Made by a program: the position numbers and the translations under genes
Notes under the pieces: model-generated
The model's database searches: none
What the model saw: the letters and a program-made list of their open reading frames with translations, nothing else
What the model was told of the DNA's origin: nothing
Shown here: positions 18,528 through 28,069 of the stretch, in pieces
Numbering within the stretch: the first letter of the stretch is position 1
Layout: each line of letters begins with the position of its first letter
Source of the DNA: Synechocystis sp. PCC 7338
Lineage (GTDB): Bacteria > Cyanobacteriota > Cyanobacteriia > Cyanobacteriales > Microcystaceae
Length of the DNA: 64,000 nucleotides
Assembly (NCBI RefSeq): GCF_018282115.1
Contig: NZ_CP054306.1
Coordinates: 2,961,488 to 3,025,487 of the forward strand
Direction: 5' to 3'

Positions 18528-20441
18528 TTAATTTTGGGGATTCTCCACCGGGGGCAATGCCGGTTCCGTTGGCACAGGAGACTCAACCCTAGGGGCGGGG
18601 GGAGCGACGGGGGTAATGGGTAGCGGGGACGGTTGACTAAAGCTACGCCATTCCTGCAGAAAATTTTGAGCACTGTTATGGGCGGCGCTTTCGGCAGGAA
18701 TTTGCTGGAGGGCACGGATGGCTTGTTGGTAGTTACCGGCCCGGGCCTGTTCCTGGGCTAGGGACAAAATTTGGTAACTCCAATTGTTGACCAACTGTAA
18801 GCGTTGTCCACCGGCATCGGTGCTGCGAGGCACTTGGCGAATTAGTTGCACCGCCTGGCCGAGGGAATCTACGGTGCGGGAAGAGGCCATTTCCTGGGCT
18901 CTCTTTAGGTTATTTTGGGCATTAATTTCTGCCTGCCACCGGCTAATTTGTAGGCGAGCTTCCCCGGACAGGGCCCGGTTCCTCTCTATCTGACGGGCGG
19001 TGCTAATGGCCGCTTCATAATTTTGGGCATTGGCTAAGGCGATCGCCTGGTCGAGGATGGGTTGGTCAGTGCGGCGCTGGATGGTGGCCTGCCATTGATT
19101 AATACTTTGGCGAGCTTCGGAATATAGTGCTCGGCCGGCACCGATGCGTTCTGCTTGTTGAATAGCCTGTTCCAGATTGCCAGCATTGGCCAACTGTCTT
19201 GCTTGCCGCAGAATGGGGCGGTCTTCGTCTATTTGGATCCGTTCTGTCCAGTTGGCAATGTCCCTGGAAGCTTCCTGGTGGCGGGGATTATCCTTAGTAA
19301 TTGATTTGGCCTGGGCGATCGCCTCGTTGAGGGCACTGATGGTACCAATTTCGGCAGTGTTGCGGGCCTGGGCCAACTGTTGCAGGGCCGTTTCTTCCCG
19401 ACGCCAATCCTTAACTAATTCCTGGGCAAGGTTGTAGTAGGGGCTATTGCTGTCTGTTAACTTTTCTGCCGTGGTAATGGCTAAGCCCAAACCTTCCACA
19501 GTGCCCATTTGCGCTTCTAGTCCCGCCGTGGCGAGAATTTGCCAATCATTCAAATCCTTGGCGGGGAAGTAGGACTCCGGCAAACGACTCAGGGTATTGT
19601 TCAAAGTTTGCCAGTCTTGACGCTCAATCATAGTTTCAATGGAGCCGGTCAGTTTATCCACCGCCTGGGCAATTAATTTCTGAGCCTCTTGGTAGGCGTA
19701 GCTATCCTTAGGAATTTTGGCCGCATCCTCGATCGCCTTGAGCCAATTATCAGCACCCCCACGGCGAAGAATGCGATAGGCGTTGTCTAACTTACTGCTC
19801 TCTTCCTGGGCAATTTGAATATTGCGGATAGCTTGGTCGTATTTAGTGGTGGACCAAAAGGTATTGTCCAGATTCAACAAACGCACCGCATTGCGAAAAG
19901 CACTATTCCAACGGGAGTTACGCAAATCCGCTTCCACTTCGCCATAGATATTTTCCCCTTCCTGCCACAGTCCCCGCCAAGCGTTAATTCTTTCCTCCAC
20001 TAAGTCGTAGGCCTGCACATGGTCGGGGATTTTTTCTGCAGCGGCGATCGCCTCTTCTAACAATCCTTTTTGAAAATAATCTTCTGCTAGATCTAACAAA
20101 TCCGTGGCCCAGGTTTCAATATTGCGGTTAACTTCCACTGCCAAAGGGTGATCCTTGGGTAAGGCGGCCAAAAGATTAATGGCCCGCAACAGGCCGTCAA
20201 CGGTTTTTTCCTCCGCTGATAACTGGGCACAGTAAAGCCGCATGGAGGCCGAAGCCACCGGCCAAAACACCCGGTTACATTGGGGGCTTTTCGGCAAAAC
20301 CAACAACCAATTGGTGGAAACTAGGCCGATTCCCCCCGACATCAAAATCAGAAAAATAGCCCAAAACTGTAGGGGCAACCGTTGCAGTGGCAGACCAGAT
20401 CGAAAATAGCGGGCAACGGGGAGATTAAAGGTCTTATTCAT
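18528..20441 (-). CDS. Membrane-anchored helical-repeat protein
   Basis: A 637-aa protein with one N-terminal membrane helix (LQFWAIFLILMSGGIGLVSTNWLL) after a short basic segment, then a long region of degenerate helical repeats. The C-terminal half carries repeat units of the form A[IV]..A..I......EA...I..W...I, for example AIQQAERIGAGRALYSEARQ and AISTARQIERNRALSGEARL, resembling TPR/Sel1-type scaffolds; the tail is Pro-rich. The start at 20441 (ATG) is chosen over a TTG at 20447. Probably a cyanobacterial scaffold protein; partner unknown. Confidence 0.78.
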   Translation of the reverse strand: MNKTFNLPVARYFRSGLPLQRLPLQFWAIFLILMSGGIGLVSTNWLLVLPKSPQCNRVFWPVASASMRLYCAQLSAEEKTVDGLLRAINLLAALPKDHPLAVEVNRNIETWATDLLDLAEDYFQKGLLEEAIAAAEKIPDHVQAYDLVEERINAWRGLWQEGENIYGEVEADLRNSRWNSAFRNAVRLLNLDNTFWSTTKYDQAIRNIQIAQEESSKLDNAYRILRRGGADNWLKAIEDAAKIPKDSYAYQEAQKLIAQAVDKLTGSIETMIERQDWQTLNNTLSRLPESYFPAKDLNDWQILATAGLEAQMGTVEGLGLAITTAEKLTDSNSPYYNLAQELVKDWRREETALQQLAQARNTAEIGTISALNEAIAQAKSITKDNPRHQEASRDIANWTERIQIDEDRPILRQARQLANAGNLEQAIQQAERIGAGRALYSEARQSINQWQATIQRRTDQPILDQAIALANAQNYEAAISTARQIERNRALSGEARLQISRWQAEINAQNNLKRAQEMASSRTVDSLGQAVQLIRQVPRSTDAGGQRLQLVNNWSYQILSLAQEQARAGNYQQAIRALQQIPAESAAHNSAQNFLQEWRSFSQPSPLPITPVAPPAPRVESPVPTEPALPPVENPQN

Positions 20442-20691
20442 CTGCAATTACAGGGGAGAAAGCTAGTCAGCCTCGGCTATCTAGGCGATCGCCGGCTAGG
20501 CTCAAACAAAACTGAGTTACTAATGGGAGCCATATTTTTCTGGCCAATCTTAACATTAGTTGACCTGGAAGAATTCTAATCCACAGATGGCGTTAGGCTA
20601 GGGTCAGACTGCTTTCTTTTACTTAATTTTTGTGGCGGGAATCTGGTCAAAATTAACCAGAGTCGTAAAGTCACCGATGGGGGACAGAGCC

Positions 20692-21063
20692 ATGGTTTTC
20701 TACAAAAAAGCGTTTCTTACCATTGGCACTGTTCACTTCGCCGAGGTGGTGGCCTTTTACCAATCCATCCTGGAGCAGGAGCCCCTTCCCTACTCCCCTG
20801 GACGCTATGCCCAATTTCAGTTACTGGGCATGGTTTTAGCTATTTTCTCTCCCCATCCAGACCAAGCTCTAGAATTTTCCGCCTCTGAACGCAGTGGCTT
20901 CAGCCTCTGTTTGGAAGTAGCTGATTTACCAACGGCGATCGCCAAGATTGCTCGGTTCTATGCCCCCATCAAGGAACAAACTATTATCTATGCTAGCCAT
21001 GGGCGGGAAATTTATCTCTATGACCCAGCGGGAAATCGCATCATTCTTCACGAAAGTTGCTAG
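20692..21063 (+). CDS. VOC/glyoxalase-fold protein
   Basis: A 123-aa single-domain vicinal-oxygen-chelate protein: TIGTVHFAEVVAFYQSIL at the N-terminus, GFSLCLEVADLPTAIAKI in the middle and EIYLYDPAGNRIILHES at the C-terminus, where the terminal Glu is the usual metal ligand. The N-terminal metal-binding His is present in TVHF. The ATG at 20692 is preceded by GGGGGACAG; an ATG at 20677 or a GTG at 20632 are longer alternatives. Substrate unknown. Confidence 0.8.
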   Translation: MVFYKKAFLTIGTVHFAEVVAFYQSILEQEPLPYSPGRYAQFQLLGMVLAIFSPHPDQALEFSASERSGFSLCLEVADLPTAIAKIARFYAPIKEQTIIYASHGREIYLYDPAGNRIILHESC

Positions 21064-21189
21064 ATTTTATCCACCAGGTAGCTCGCAATGCACTCTAACC
21101 GGGCGATCGCCAATTTGAAAAAAGGCATCGGGCAAAACTGAGGTTACACTGTGGAGGAATGTCCATTTCCCTTCCCCTGACCCAGGCCA

Positions 21190-22347
21190 ATGGTTCTATC
21201 TGCCGTTAATCTTAACTTGATTGAAGAACTCGTTGCCCAAGCCCTGGCCCTGGAAGACTTGACTCCCCAGCAGGGTCTGCTCCTCCTCCAATGTGATGAC
21301 CCCCAAGGTTGGGAGTTAATCAGACAATACGGCGATCGCCTGCGGCAGAAATTAGTGGGGGAAACGGTCACCTATGTGGTCAATCGCAACATTAACTTCA
21401 CCAATATTTGCGAGCAACATTGTAATTTTTGCGCCTTTCGTCGGGATGATGGGGAGGTGGGAGCTTACTGGTTAAATGACTCGGAAATTTTCAACAAAAC
21501 TAAGGGCGCAGTGGCCCAGGGAGCAACGGAAATTTGCCTCCAGGGAGGGTTAAATCCTCAGGCAAAAATTAATGGTTCCAGCTTGACCTATTACGTCAAC
21601 TTAGTCGAAACCATCAAGGGACAATTTCCCCAACTCCATCTCCACGGCTTTTCTCCCCAGGAAATTCAATTTATCGCCCGCCAGGATGGTTTGACCTATG
21701 GAAAAGTGTTAGTGGCCCTCAAATTCGCTGGGTTGGATTCCTTACCAGGCACAGCGGCAGAAGTATTGGTAGACCGGGTACGGCGTATTATTTGCCCCGA
21801 AAAAATCGACAGTCAGACTTGGTTAGAGATCATTGGTTTGGCCCATAGCCACGGTTTACCCACCACTAGTACCCTCATGGCTGGCCACATTGAAACCCCA
21901 GAGGAGATCATTACCCATCTTGATCGCCTGCGACGAAGACAGCAGACTAGTCTGGCCCGAGGTTATGCCGCCAGTATTACTGAATTTATCCTCCTGCCCT
22001 TTGTGGGGGAAAAAGCGCCCCCCAGCCTGAGGAAACGGGTCGGTAGAGACCAACCGGATTTAAATCAAGCCTTGCAAATTATGGCGATCGCCCGTTTGTA
22101 TCTGGGGAAATGGATTGTCAATCACCAACCAAGCTGGGTCAAGCTAGGACTCGCGGGGGCCACCACCGCTTTGGCGTGGGGCTGTAACGATTTGGGGGGA
22201 ACCCTGATGGAAGAACACATCACCACCATGGCCGGGGCCAAAGGGGGAACCTGTCTGAGCGCAACCCAACTGCAAAATGCCATCATTGCCATGGGTCGTC
22301 CCCATCAACAACGAACTACCCTCTACAAGCATCTAGAGGCGAATTGA
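21190..22347 (+). CDS. cofH: FO synthase subunit 2 (radical SAM)
   Basis: Radical-SAM enzyme that with CofG forms the 8-hydroxy-5-deazaflavin chromophore FO from tyrosine and 5-amino-6-ribitylaminouracil. The [4Fe-4S] cluster motif [10 protein letters not shown] (CX3CX2C) sits at residues about 73-82 within [19 protein letters not shown], and [11 protein letters not shown] and [10 protein letters not shown] are CofH-typical. Cyanobacteria use FO as the antenna of class I DNA photolyase. No cofG, cofC, cofD or cofE is visible in this window, so FO rather than full F420 is the likely product. Confidence 0.9.
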   Translation: MVLSAVNLNLIEELVAQALALEDLTPQQGLLLLQCDDPQGWELIRQYGDRLRQKLVGETVTYVVNRNINFTNICEQHCNFCAFRRDDGEVGAYWLNDSEIFNKTKGAVAQGATEICLQGGLNPQAKINGSSLTYYVNLVETIKGQFPQLHLHGFSPQEIQFIARQDGLTYGKVLVALKFAGLDSLPGTAAEVLVDRVRRIICPEKIDSQTWLEIIGLAHSHGLPTTSTLMAGHIETPEEIITHLDRLRRRQQTSLARGYAASITEFILLPFVGEKAPPSLRKRVGRDQPDLNQALQIMAIARLYLGKWIVNHQPSWVKLGLAGATTALAWGCNDLGGTLMEEHITTMAGAKGGTCLSATQLQNAIIAMGRPHQQRTTLYKHLEAN

Positions 22348-22484
22348 AATAAAATTGACCTAAAATAAACTCTTCAAGCATTTAAGCAGATAATCAGTTT
22401 AAGCTCTGATTTCGTTTTCCCTTTGCTTGAGTTAGCTACAGCGGATCTTTACTCGGATTAGCAAGATTGACATCAGTAATTTCT

Positions 22485-23069
22485 ATGAATCTATCAAGTC
22501 CTCCTGCCCTCACTGACCGCTTTAGTGATGCTCTGGTATTAGCTAACCAATTACATGCTGAACAATACCGCAAGGGTTCCCGAGTGCCCTACGTCAGTCA
22601 TTTGTTGGGGGTGACGGCCCTGGTGTTGGAAATGGGGGGCAATGAAGATGAGGCGATCGCCGCTTTACTCCATGATGCGGTGGAAGATCAGGGGGGCATG
22701 GAAACCTTGACTATGATCGAACATCAATTTGGCCAAACCGTGGCAGCCTTAATCCGGGCCTGTTCAGACAGTACCACCGTGCCCAAACCTCCCTGGGAAC
22801 AACGCAAACAAGAACATTTGGCAAAAATGCGTCAGGTTTCCCTAGCGGTGCTAAAAATTTCTTTAGCAGATACCCTCCACAATGCCCGCACCATCGCCAT
22901 TGATTTACGTCGCCATGGCGATGAAATTTGGCAAGAGTTTAATCGGGGTAAGTCCGGTATTCTTTGGTATTACCAATCCATCTGGAGCATTTACCAAGAC
23001 CGTAATCCCAATGCTTGGTCCAATGAGTTGATTGATATCATCGATGGGTGGCGTTATGGCAAGTTGTAA
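22485..23069 (+). CDS. HD-domain phosphohydrolase, SpoT-hydrolase-like
   Basis: A 194-aa single HD domain. The metal-binding signature is spread as Y-x-SHLLGV (His), LLHDAVEDQGG (the HD pair and the ED acid pair) and ISLADTLHNAR (distal Asp), the arrangement of (p)ppGpp hydrolases of the SpoT/MESH1 type. There is no synthetase or TGS domain, so it would be a small alarmone hydrolase if active on (p)ppGpp; other nucleotide substrates are equally possible. The ATG at 22485 is preferred to a TTG at 22467. The cupin gene follows after 33 bp. Confidence 0.82.
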   Translation: MNLSSPPALTDRFSDALVLANQLHAEQYRKGSRVPYVSHLLGVTALVLEMGGNEDEAIAALLHDAVEDQGGMETLTMIEHQFGQTVAALIRACSDSTTVPKPPWEQRKQEHLAKMRQVSLAVLKISLADTLHNARTIAIDLRRHGDEIWQEFNRGKSGILWYYQSIWSIYQDRNPNAWSNELIDIIDGWRYGKL

Positions 23070-23102
23070 CGATTTTTAGCAGAGGTAATAAGAACCGCAA
23101 AA

Positions 23103-23483
23103 ATGGCTAAATCAACCATCACTTACTGGAACCCGTTAACTTCAAACAATCAAAACGAGTGGCATCCCATCGAAGGTCTTGAAGGCATGGCCGAGGAACT
23201 AACCCTTAGTATTGATTGCGAATCGGGGGAATATACCCGTTTAACCCGCTTTTTTCCCCGGGCCGACACAACGCCATTGGGAAGTAAAAGTCATGAATAT
23301 CCTGAAGAGATCTTCATCGTGAGCGGTCGCCTATATGATTGTGCTTTTCAGATGTGGTTAGAAACCGGCCATTACGCAAGCAGACCTCCCGGCGAAATTC
23401 ATGGGCCCTTTAAAACAGAGGAAGGGTGTGTGGTTCTTGAAGTGTCCTTTCCAAATAAAATCAGTAATCCACCAAATACTTAG
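23103..23483 (+). CDS. Cupin-domain protein (ChrR-like)
   Basis: A 126-aa cupin with the motif-1 segment SHEYPEEIFIVSGRLYD and motif-2 segment PPGEIHGPFKTEEGC. The one-domain arrangement and sequence resemble the ChrR-type cupins related to anti-sigma factors, without the N-terminal anti-sigma part. Likely metal-binding; role unknown. It may be co-transcribed with the HD hydrolase. It is the last gene before the exopolysaccharide locus. Confidence 0.78.
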   Translation: MAKSTITYWNPLTSNNQNEWHPIEGLEGMAEELTLSIDCESGEYTRLTRFFPRADTTPLGSKSHEYPEEIFIVSGRLYDCAFQMWLETGHYASRPPGEIHGPFKTEEGCVVLEVSFPNKISNPPNT

Positions 23484-23604
23484 CAAAAAGTGTATTTGGG
23501 TCAACGTTACGGCAAATTCCGAATCAACTTGATGCACACAAAACAGTTGTAACGCCTATTCTGTAGAGTTTTTACTGTGCCACCCTGATACCGCCACCGC
23601 TGTA

Positions 23605-23701
23605 TTAGACAGGAATTGCCATCGAAGCAAAGAAGTTAGACAACGATCGCCAAAGTTAAACATGGACGTAAACAGGAACGTAGATCTGCCCCTGGGATAG
23701 T
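23605..23701 (+). promoter_or_regulatory. Exopolysaccharide promoter box 1 (12-bp-period direct repeats)
   Basis: Upstream of the STAS-sugar transferase gene lie three 7-bp boxes at exact 12-bp period: TTAAACA (23656), GTAAACA (23668) and GTAGATC (23680). After the third there are 9 bp and then a -10-like GATAGT (23696-23701). Further copies TTAGACA (23636) and TTAGAC (23605) lie upstream. The same layout precedes the genes at 35757 and 36928. The third repeat occupies the place of a -35 element, as at an activator-dependent promoter. This is sequence pattern; the regulator is not known. Confidence 0.7.
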
Positions 23702-23762
23702 AGGGATAGGTCAACGGAGCCCCCTCCCAGACCGATGTCTCCTTCACCGCCTGGTAATCATT

Positions 23763-24722
23763 ATGGCTAGCGCTGTTCAACTAATTGAAATGCCCGCTCT
23801 GTTTGGTCAAGCAGAAGTAGTTGCTCTCCATGATCAGTTAAGAAATTGGCTCTATCAAGAAATTAACGTAGAAGCCCAACTGCAACGAGTAATTTTTGAT
23901 TTCGCTAAAACTCAGGGGTTGGATAGCAGTGCCATCATTTATCTACGACGGTTAGGGCGTTGGGCCCAGGCTCGGGGCATTGAAATTATGGGTTGGAGCG
24001 TGGGGCCAAAAGTACAGACCCTTTTCCAACAGGCTGGCATTGACGAGTATTTAACCCTGCCTGCCGTCACTAACCAAGTGATTGCCCCAGAAGAAAAATT
24101 AGCCCTGGAAGTCCACCCCTCAGTCCAGTCCAAGGCAAAACGGTTTATGGATATGGTAGGGGCAGTTATGGGTTTGGGAATCACTGCTCTGTTATTTGTT
24201 CCCCTGGCGATCGCCATTAAGTTAGATAGTCCTGGCCCGGTGCTTTATTCCCAACTGCGCTGTGGCTATCGGGGCAAACAATTTCGGATTTGGAAATTCC
24301 GTTCCATGGTGGTCAATGCCGACGACCTGAAACAAAAAGTGGAAAACCAAATTGAAGGAGCATTTTTCAAAAACGAAAATGACCCCCGCATCACCAAATT
24401 GGGTCACTTTCTACGCAAAACCAGCCTGGATGAATTTCCCCAATTTTTTAATATCCTGTTGGGAGAAATGAGTTTGGTGGGTACCCGCCCCCCCACATTA
24501 GATGAAGTAGATCAGTACGAAATTCATCATGGCGAACGGCTGGAAGTCAAACCTGGCTTAACGGGGGAATGGCAGGTCAATGGTCGCTCCTCCATCAGTA
24601 ATTTTGAAGAAGTGGTGGCCCTGGATTTGCAGTACCAACAAAAGTGGAGCATTTGGCATGACCTCAAGCTCCTGGTGAAAACCATCACCGTAGTATTTTC
24701 TAAACATAGCGGTGCTTGCTAG
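23763..24722 (+). CDS. STAS-domain / polyprenyl-phosphate sugar-1-phosphate transferase fusion
   Basis: Initiating enzyme of the exopolysaccharide pathway: transfers a sugar-1-phosphate from a nucleotide sugar to undecaprenyl phosphate at the inner membrane. Residues about 1-115 form a STAS domain (DFAKTQGLDSSAIIYLRRLG), normally a protein-interaction or anti-sigma-antagonist module. From about 125 on is a WbaP/CpsE-type transferase core: KRFMDMVGAVMGLGITALLF membrane hairpin, GKQFRIWKFRSMV, LRKTSLDEFPQFFNILLGEMSL, VGTRPPT, KPGLTGEWQVNGRS. The usual N-terminal multi-helix membrane domain is replaced by the STAS domain. First gene of the seven-gene operon. Confidence 0.88.
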   Translation: MASAVQLIEMPALFGQAEVVALHDQLRNWLYQEINVEAQLQRVIFDFAKTQGLDSSAIIYLRRLGRWAQARGIEIMGWSVGPKVQTLFQQAGIDEYLTLPAVTNQVIAPEEKLALEVHPSVQSKAKRFMDMVGAVMGLGITALLFVPLAIAIKLDSPGPVLYSQLRCGYRGKQFRIWKFRSMVVNADDLKQKVENQIEGAFFKNENDPRITKLGHFLRKTSLDEFPQFFNILLGEMSLVGTRPPTLDEVDQYEIHHGERLEVKPGLTGEWQVNGRSSISNFEEVVALDLQYQQKWSIWHDLKLLVKTITVVFSKHSGAC

Positions 24723-24770
24723 GTTGCCATTTTCCATCATTGCCTACCCTCACCAAGTTTCCCCTTACCC

Positions 24771-25703
24771 ATGGCTACTAACCTTTCGCTCCATCTCTCC
24801 ACCACTGCCCAAGCCAACCGGTTGCCTAACTTCTTCATTGTTGGCGCAGCCAAAGCTGGCACCACCGCCCTGCACCATTACCTCCAACAACATCCCGCTA
24901 TCTATATGACTCCAGGCAAAGAAACTAACTTTTTTGCCTACGAAGGACAGCAGTTAAATTTTCGGGGTCCAGGGGATGAGGCGGTGGCGGATTTTTCCAT
25001 CACTAATCTGGCTGATTACCAAGCCCAATTTCAAGGAGTAACTACCGAAACGGCGATCGGGGAAGCCTGTCCTTTATACCTTTACGATCGCCAAGTAGCC
25101 CAGAGAATCCAGCACCATTGCCCCACCGCAAAAATTATTATTATCCTGCGGGAGCCAGTGGCCCGGGCCTATGCCAATTATCTCCATCTAGTGAGAGATG
25201 GCCGGGAAACAACCTTGGATTTTGCCCAGGCCCTAGCCCAGGAACCGGAGCGGACGGAAGCGAACTGGGAATGGTTTTGGCACTATCAACAGGCCGGCTA
25301 CTACGCCGAGCAGGTGCGGCGATACTATGACCTTTTCCCTGCCAACCAAATTCGGGTTTACCTCTACGAAGACTTGCGGCGCGACGCCCAAGGGCTAATG
25401 CAAGATATTTTTACTTTCCTAGAAATTAATGCCCAATTCCTGCCGGATTTCAGTGAACGGCCCAATAAATCAGGAATGCCAAAAAATCCCTGGCTCCATG
25501 GCCTGTTGACCAAACCCAATGTCCTCAAAGCCCTTGTCAAGCCTCTATTACCGCAAAAACTACGGCAGTCCATCCAGCATAGTAATTTGACTACTCCTCC
25601 CCTCGATCCGGTGCTGAAGCAACAATTGCAAACCCAGTACCGAGAAGATATTCTGGCTTGTCAAGCGTTGATCAAGCGAGACCTAACCTCCTGGCTACCA
25701 TGA
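24771..25703 (+). CDS. PAPS-dependent polysaccharide sulfotransferase
   Basis: Transfers sulfate from 3'-phosphoadenosine-5'-phosphosulfate to a glycan. The 310-aa protein has the 5'-phosphosulfate loop FFIVGAAKAGTTALHHYL near residues 21-38 and the 3'-phosphate motif LREPVARAYANYLH, as in the heparan N-sulfotransferase-like branch, and ends its core with FPANQIRVYLYEDL. No signal peptide is seen, so it should act in the cytoplasm on lipid-linked repeat units before Wzx export. Its stop overlaps the next start by 4 bp (ATGA), indicating translational coupling. It is the reason to call the locus sulfated. Confidence 0.9.
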   Translation: MATNLSLHLSTTAQANRLPNFFIVGAAKAGTTALHHYLQQHPAIYMTPGKETNFFAYEGQQLNFRGPGDEAVADFSITNLADYQAQFQGVTTETAIGEACPLYLYDRQVAQRIQHHCPTAKIIIILREPVARAYANYLHLVRDGRETTLDFAQALAQEPERTEANWEWFWHYQQAGYYAEQVRRYYDLFPANQIRVYLYEDLRRDAQGLMQDIFTFLEINAQFLPDFSERPNKSGMPKNPWLHGLLTKPNVLKALVKPLLPQKLRQSIQHSNLTTPPLDPVLKQQLQTQYREDILACQALIKRDLTSWLP

Positions 25704-26692
25704 AAACTATCTGGCATTTAATTGGCGATCGCCGGCCGGGAGGCTCAAACCACCTGGTTCGCCATTTATTGAATTCTTCCCTGGGAGAGAGTTTTGCTAG
25801 CCAAACCCTGACCCTGGAGCAAGGGCTAAAGCGAGTCAAGGGAGAGTTACCAGACGCTATCATTTTCCATTACGCTAGTGCTTGGAAATATTTACCTGCC
25901 CTGTGGCGACTGCAGACCATGGCACCGGTATATATTTGTGAGCATCACTACTGTGCTGGCTTTGAACAGCATCAAGTTAAATCTCTCCGGCGCTTCCGGC
26001 TTTTACTTAAAACTGCCTACGGATTGGCTGATGGGGTGATCAGTGTTTCCCAAGCCCAAAAACAATGGCTAATCGGCCATAAATTAGTGCATCCAGCCAA
26101 GGTAAAGGTTATTCGTCCGGCCTCTCCTCTGGCCAATTTTTTGGCTTTGCCCCTGAAACCCCCCAGCTCGACCTTAACCCTGGGGGTCTATGGACGGTTT
26201 GCGCCCCAAAAAGGCTTCGACCTCTTGTTAAAGGCGATCGCCAACCTGCCCTCGGATCTTCCAATCCGAATCAAATTGGGGGGCTACGGTGAGGATGAAG
26301 CCTTGATTAGGCAATTAACCGCTGTCCTGCCTGTAGTGCAATTGGTGGGGCCAGTGGATGATGTACCAACTTTTTTGGCCGATTGTGACGGGGTAATTAT
26401 TCCCTCCCGTTGGGAACCTTGGGGTTTGGTGGCGTTGGAAGCCAAAGCGGCCGGAAAAGGTATCATCGCCACCGCCGTGGATGGACTTCCGGAACAAGTA
26501 GATGGGTTTGGTCTGCTTTGTCCCCCAGAACAGATGGAAATGTTGACTAGAGCGATCGCCAAAGTCAGTCCAGAACAATTACAACAATGGGGCCAGGAAG
26601 GAAGGATAGCCGTGGCCAATGCCTGGGAAAAATGTGTACAGGAATGGCATGACTATCTGACGGCGGCCATAGAGTGGGGCCATGGGAGCTAG
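25700..26692 (+). CDS. GT4 family glycosyltransferase
   Basis: A 330-aa GT-B fold glycosyltransferase. The start at ATG 25700 is set by the ATGA overlap with the sulfotransferase stop; the open frame extends further upstream but inside that gene. The C-terminal domain has the family donor-binding features LGVYGRFAPQKGFDLLLKAI, GGYGEDEALIRQL, VPTFLADCDGVIIPSRWEPWGLVALEAKAAG with the EX7E-type glutamates. It would add a sugar to the lipid-linked intermediate; donor and acceptor are unknown. Confidence 0.88.
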   Translation: MKTIWHLIGDRRPGGSNHLVRHLLNSSLGESFASQTLTLEQGLKRVKGELPDAIIFHYASAWKYLPALWRLQTMAPVYICEHHYCAGFEQHQVKSLRRFRLLLKTAYGLADGVISVSQAQKQWLIGHKLVHPAKVKVIRPASPLANFLALPLKPPSSTLTLGVYGRFAPQKGFDLLLKAIANLPSDLPIRIKLGGYGEDEALIRQLTAVLPVVQLVGPVDDVPTFLADCDGVIIPSRWEPWGLVALEAKAAGKGIIATAVDGLPEQVDGFGLLCPPEQMEMLTRAIAKVSPEQLQQWGQEGRIAVANAWEKCVQEWHDYLTAAIEWGHGS

Positions 26693-26704
26693 CTAAATGG
26701 CGGA

Positions 26705-28069
26705 ATGTCGTTGGCAATCTCTTACAATGAAGCCTTCAAAGTCAAATCAATCCGGTGTCCAGGGACGGTTAGGGGAGAAGAAACCCGGGTGAAGGAATTA
26801 ATCGCCAAGCTTAAAGCCAAATTTAGCCACAAAGACGGTACTTTTGTGCGAAACCTCGGTTGGCTGGGGGGATCGGGGGCGATTATTCGGGTTTCCCGGT
26901 TGATTGCAACGGTTATCCTAGCCCGATTTTTGACCAAGGAAGATTACGGCCTGGCGGCGTTGGTGTTAACCACCAATGAGTTTGTGCGAGTTTTTACCCG
27001 TAATGGGGTGGTCATTCGCCTGATCCAAACTGAAGCAGAGCGGTTGGAAGAGTTGGCCGAATCGGCCTACTGGCTCAATTGGCTGATGTTTATTGGGTTA
27101 TTTATGGTGCAATGTTTAGTGGCGTTCCCCATTGCTACTTTTTACGACAATCAACGCCTAATTTTGCCCATCTGTGCCATGGCAGTGAACCTGCTCACTA
27201 TTCCCCTGGGCATTATCCAAGCGGCCCTAATTCAGAGGGAAGGACGGTTTAAAATTATTGCCCTGGCGGAGTTAAGCCAAATTTCCAGCGACAATATCCT
27301 CTCCGCCATCTTTGCCCTGTTGGGGTTTGGTCTCTGGGCGATTATTTTGCCTAAAATTTTAGTAGCCCCCATTTGGGTTTACTTTATGCGCCGCTACCAT
27401 CCTTGGCGACCTTCTAAAGGGTTTCACCGTCATCACTGGGGGGATTTAATTGGTTTTGGTAAATCGGTGTTGGGGGTGGAGTTGTTAAATACCCTGCGTA
27501 GTAATTTGGATTACCTCATCATTGGCCGCTTTTTGAGCGTGGAAGCTTTGGGGGTTTACTACTTTGCTTTTAATGCTGGTCTAGGTATTAGTTTGGGCAT
27601 TATCACCTCCATTAAGGCGGCTCTGCTCCCCCACCTGTGTGACGTGCGAGATAACTTGGCTCAGTTCCGGGCCCGCTATTGGCAGAGTCAAAAAACCATT
27701 GCCATGGTGATTATTCCCTTTGTGCTTCTACAAGCCAGTTTGGCGCCCTTTTATGTGCCCCTCGTTTTTGGTGATCGGTGGGCTGGAGCCATTCCTATTT
27801 TGATGTTAATTTGTCTATCGGCCATTCCCCGGCCTTTTGCCGATGCTGCTTCCCAATTATTGCTAGCGGTGGATAAGCCCCAATGGGACCTTTGGTGGAA
27901 TTTAATTTTTACTACCCTTTTTGCTGGTTGTTTAATGTGGGGAGTGCAAGGGGGCAATGTGGGGGTGGCGATCGCCGTTTTGGCCACTCATTGGCTCTGT
28001 TTACCCCTATTTTCGCTTTGGGCTTCCCGCACAATATTTCGACGTTTGGCTTTGGCCGGGGAAGTATAA
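26705..28069 (+). CDS. Wzx-type polysaccharide repeat-unit flippase
   Basis: A MATE/MOP-superfamily flippase (RfbX/Wzx/WzxC branch) with 12 or more hydrophobic helices, expected to move lipid-linked repeat units across the inner membrane. Typical features are RVSRLIATVILARFLTKEDYGLAAL near the N-terminus and VYYFAFNAGLGISLG in the middle. The annotated start is ATG 26705, but a GTG at 26789 (VKELIAKLKAKF) has a better ribosome site (GGGAGAAG) and matches where homologues usually begin, so the true protein may be about 28 residues shorter. Its stop abuts the next start directly. Confidence 0.85.
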   Translation: MSLAISYNEAFKVKSIRCPGTVRGEETRVKELIAKLKAKFSHKDGTFVRNLGWLGGSGAIIRVSRLIATVILARFLTKEDYGLAALVLTTNEFVRVFTRNGVVIRLIQTEAERLEELAESAYWLNWLMFIGLFMVQCLVAFPIATFYDNQRLILPICAMAVNLLTIPLGIIQAALIQREGRFKIIALAELSQISSDNILSAIFALLGFGLWAIILPKILVAPIWVYFMRRYHPWRPSKGFHRHHWGDLIGFGKSVLGVELLNTLRSNLDYLIIGRFLSVEALGVYYFAFNAGLGISLGIITSIKAALLPHLCDVRDNLAQFRARYWQSQKTIAMVIIPFVLLQASLAPFYVPLVFGDRWAGAIPILMLICLSAIPRPFADAASQLLLAVDKPQWDLWWNLIFTTLFAGCLMWGVQGGNVGVAIAVLATHWLCLPLFSLWASRTIFRRLALAGEV

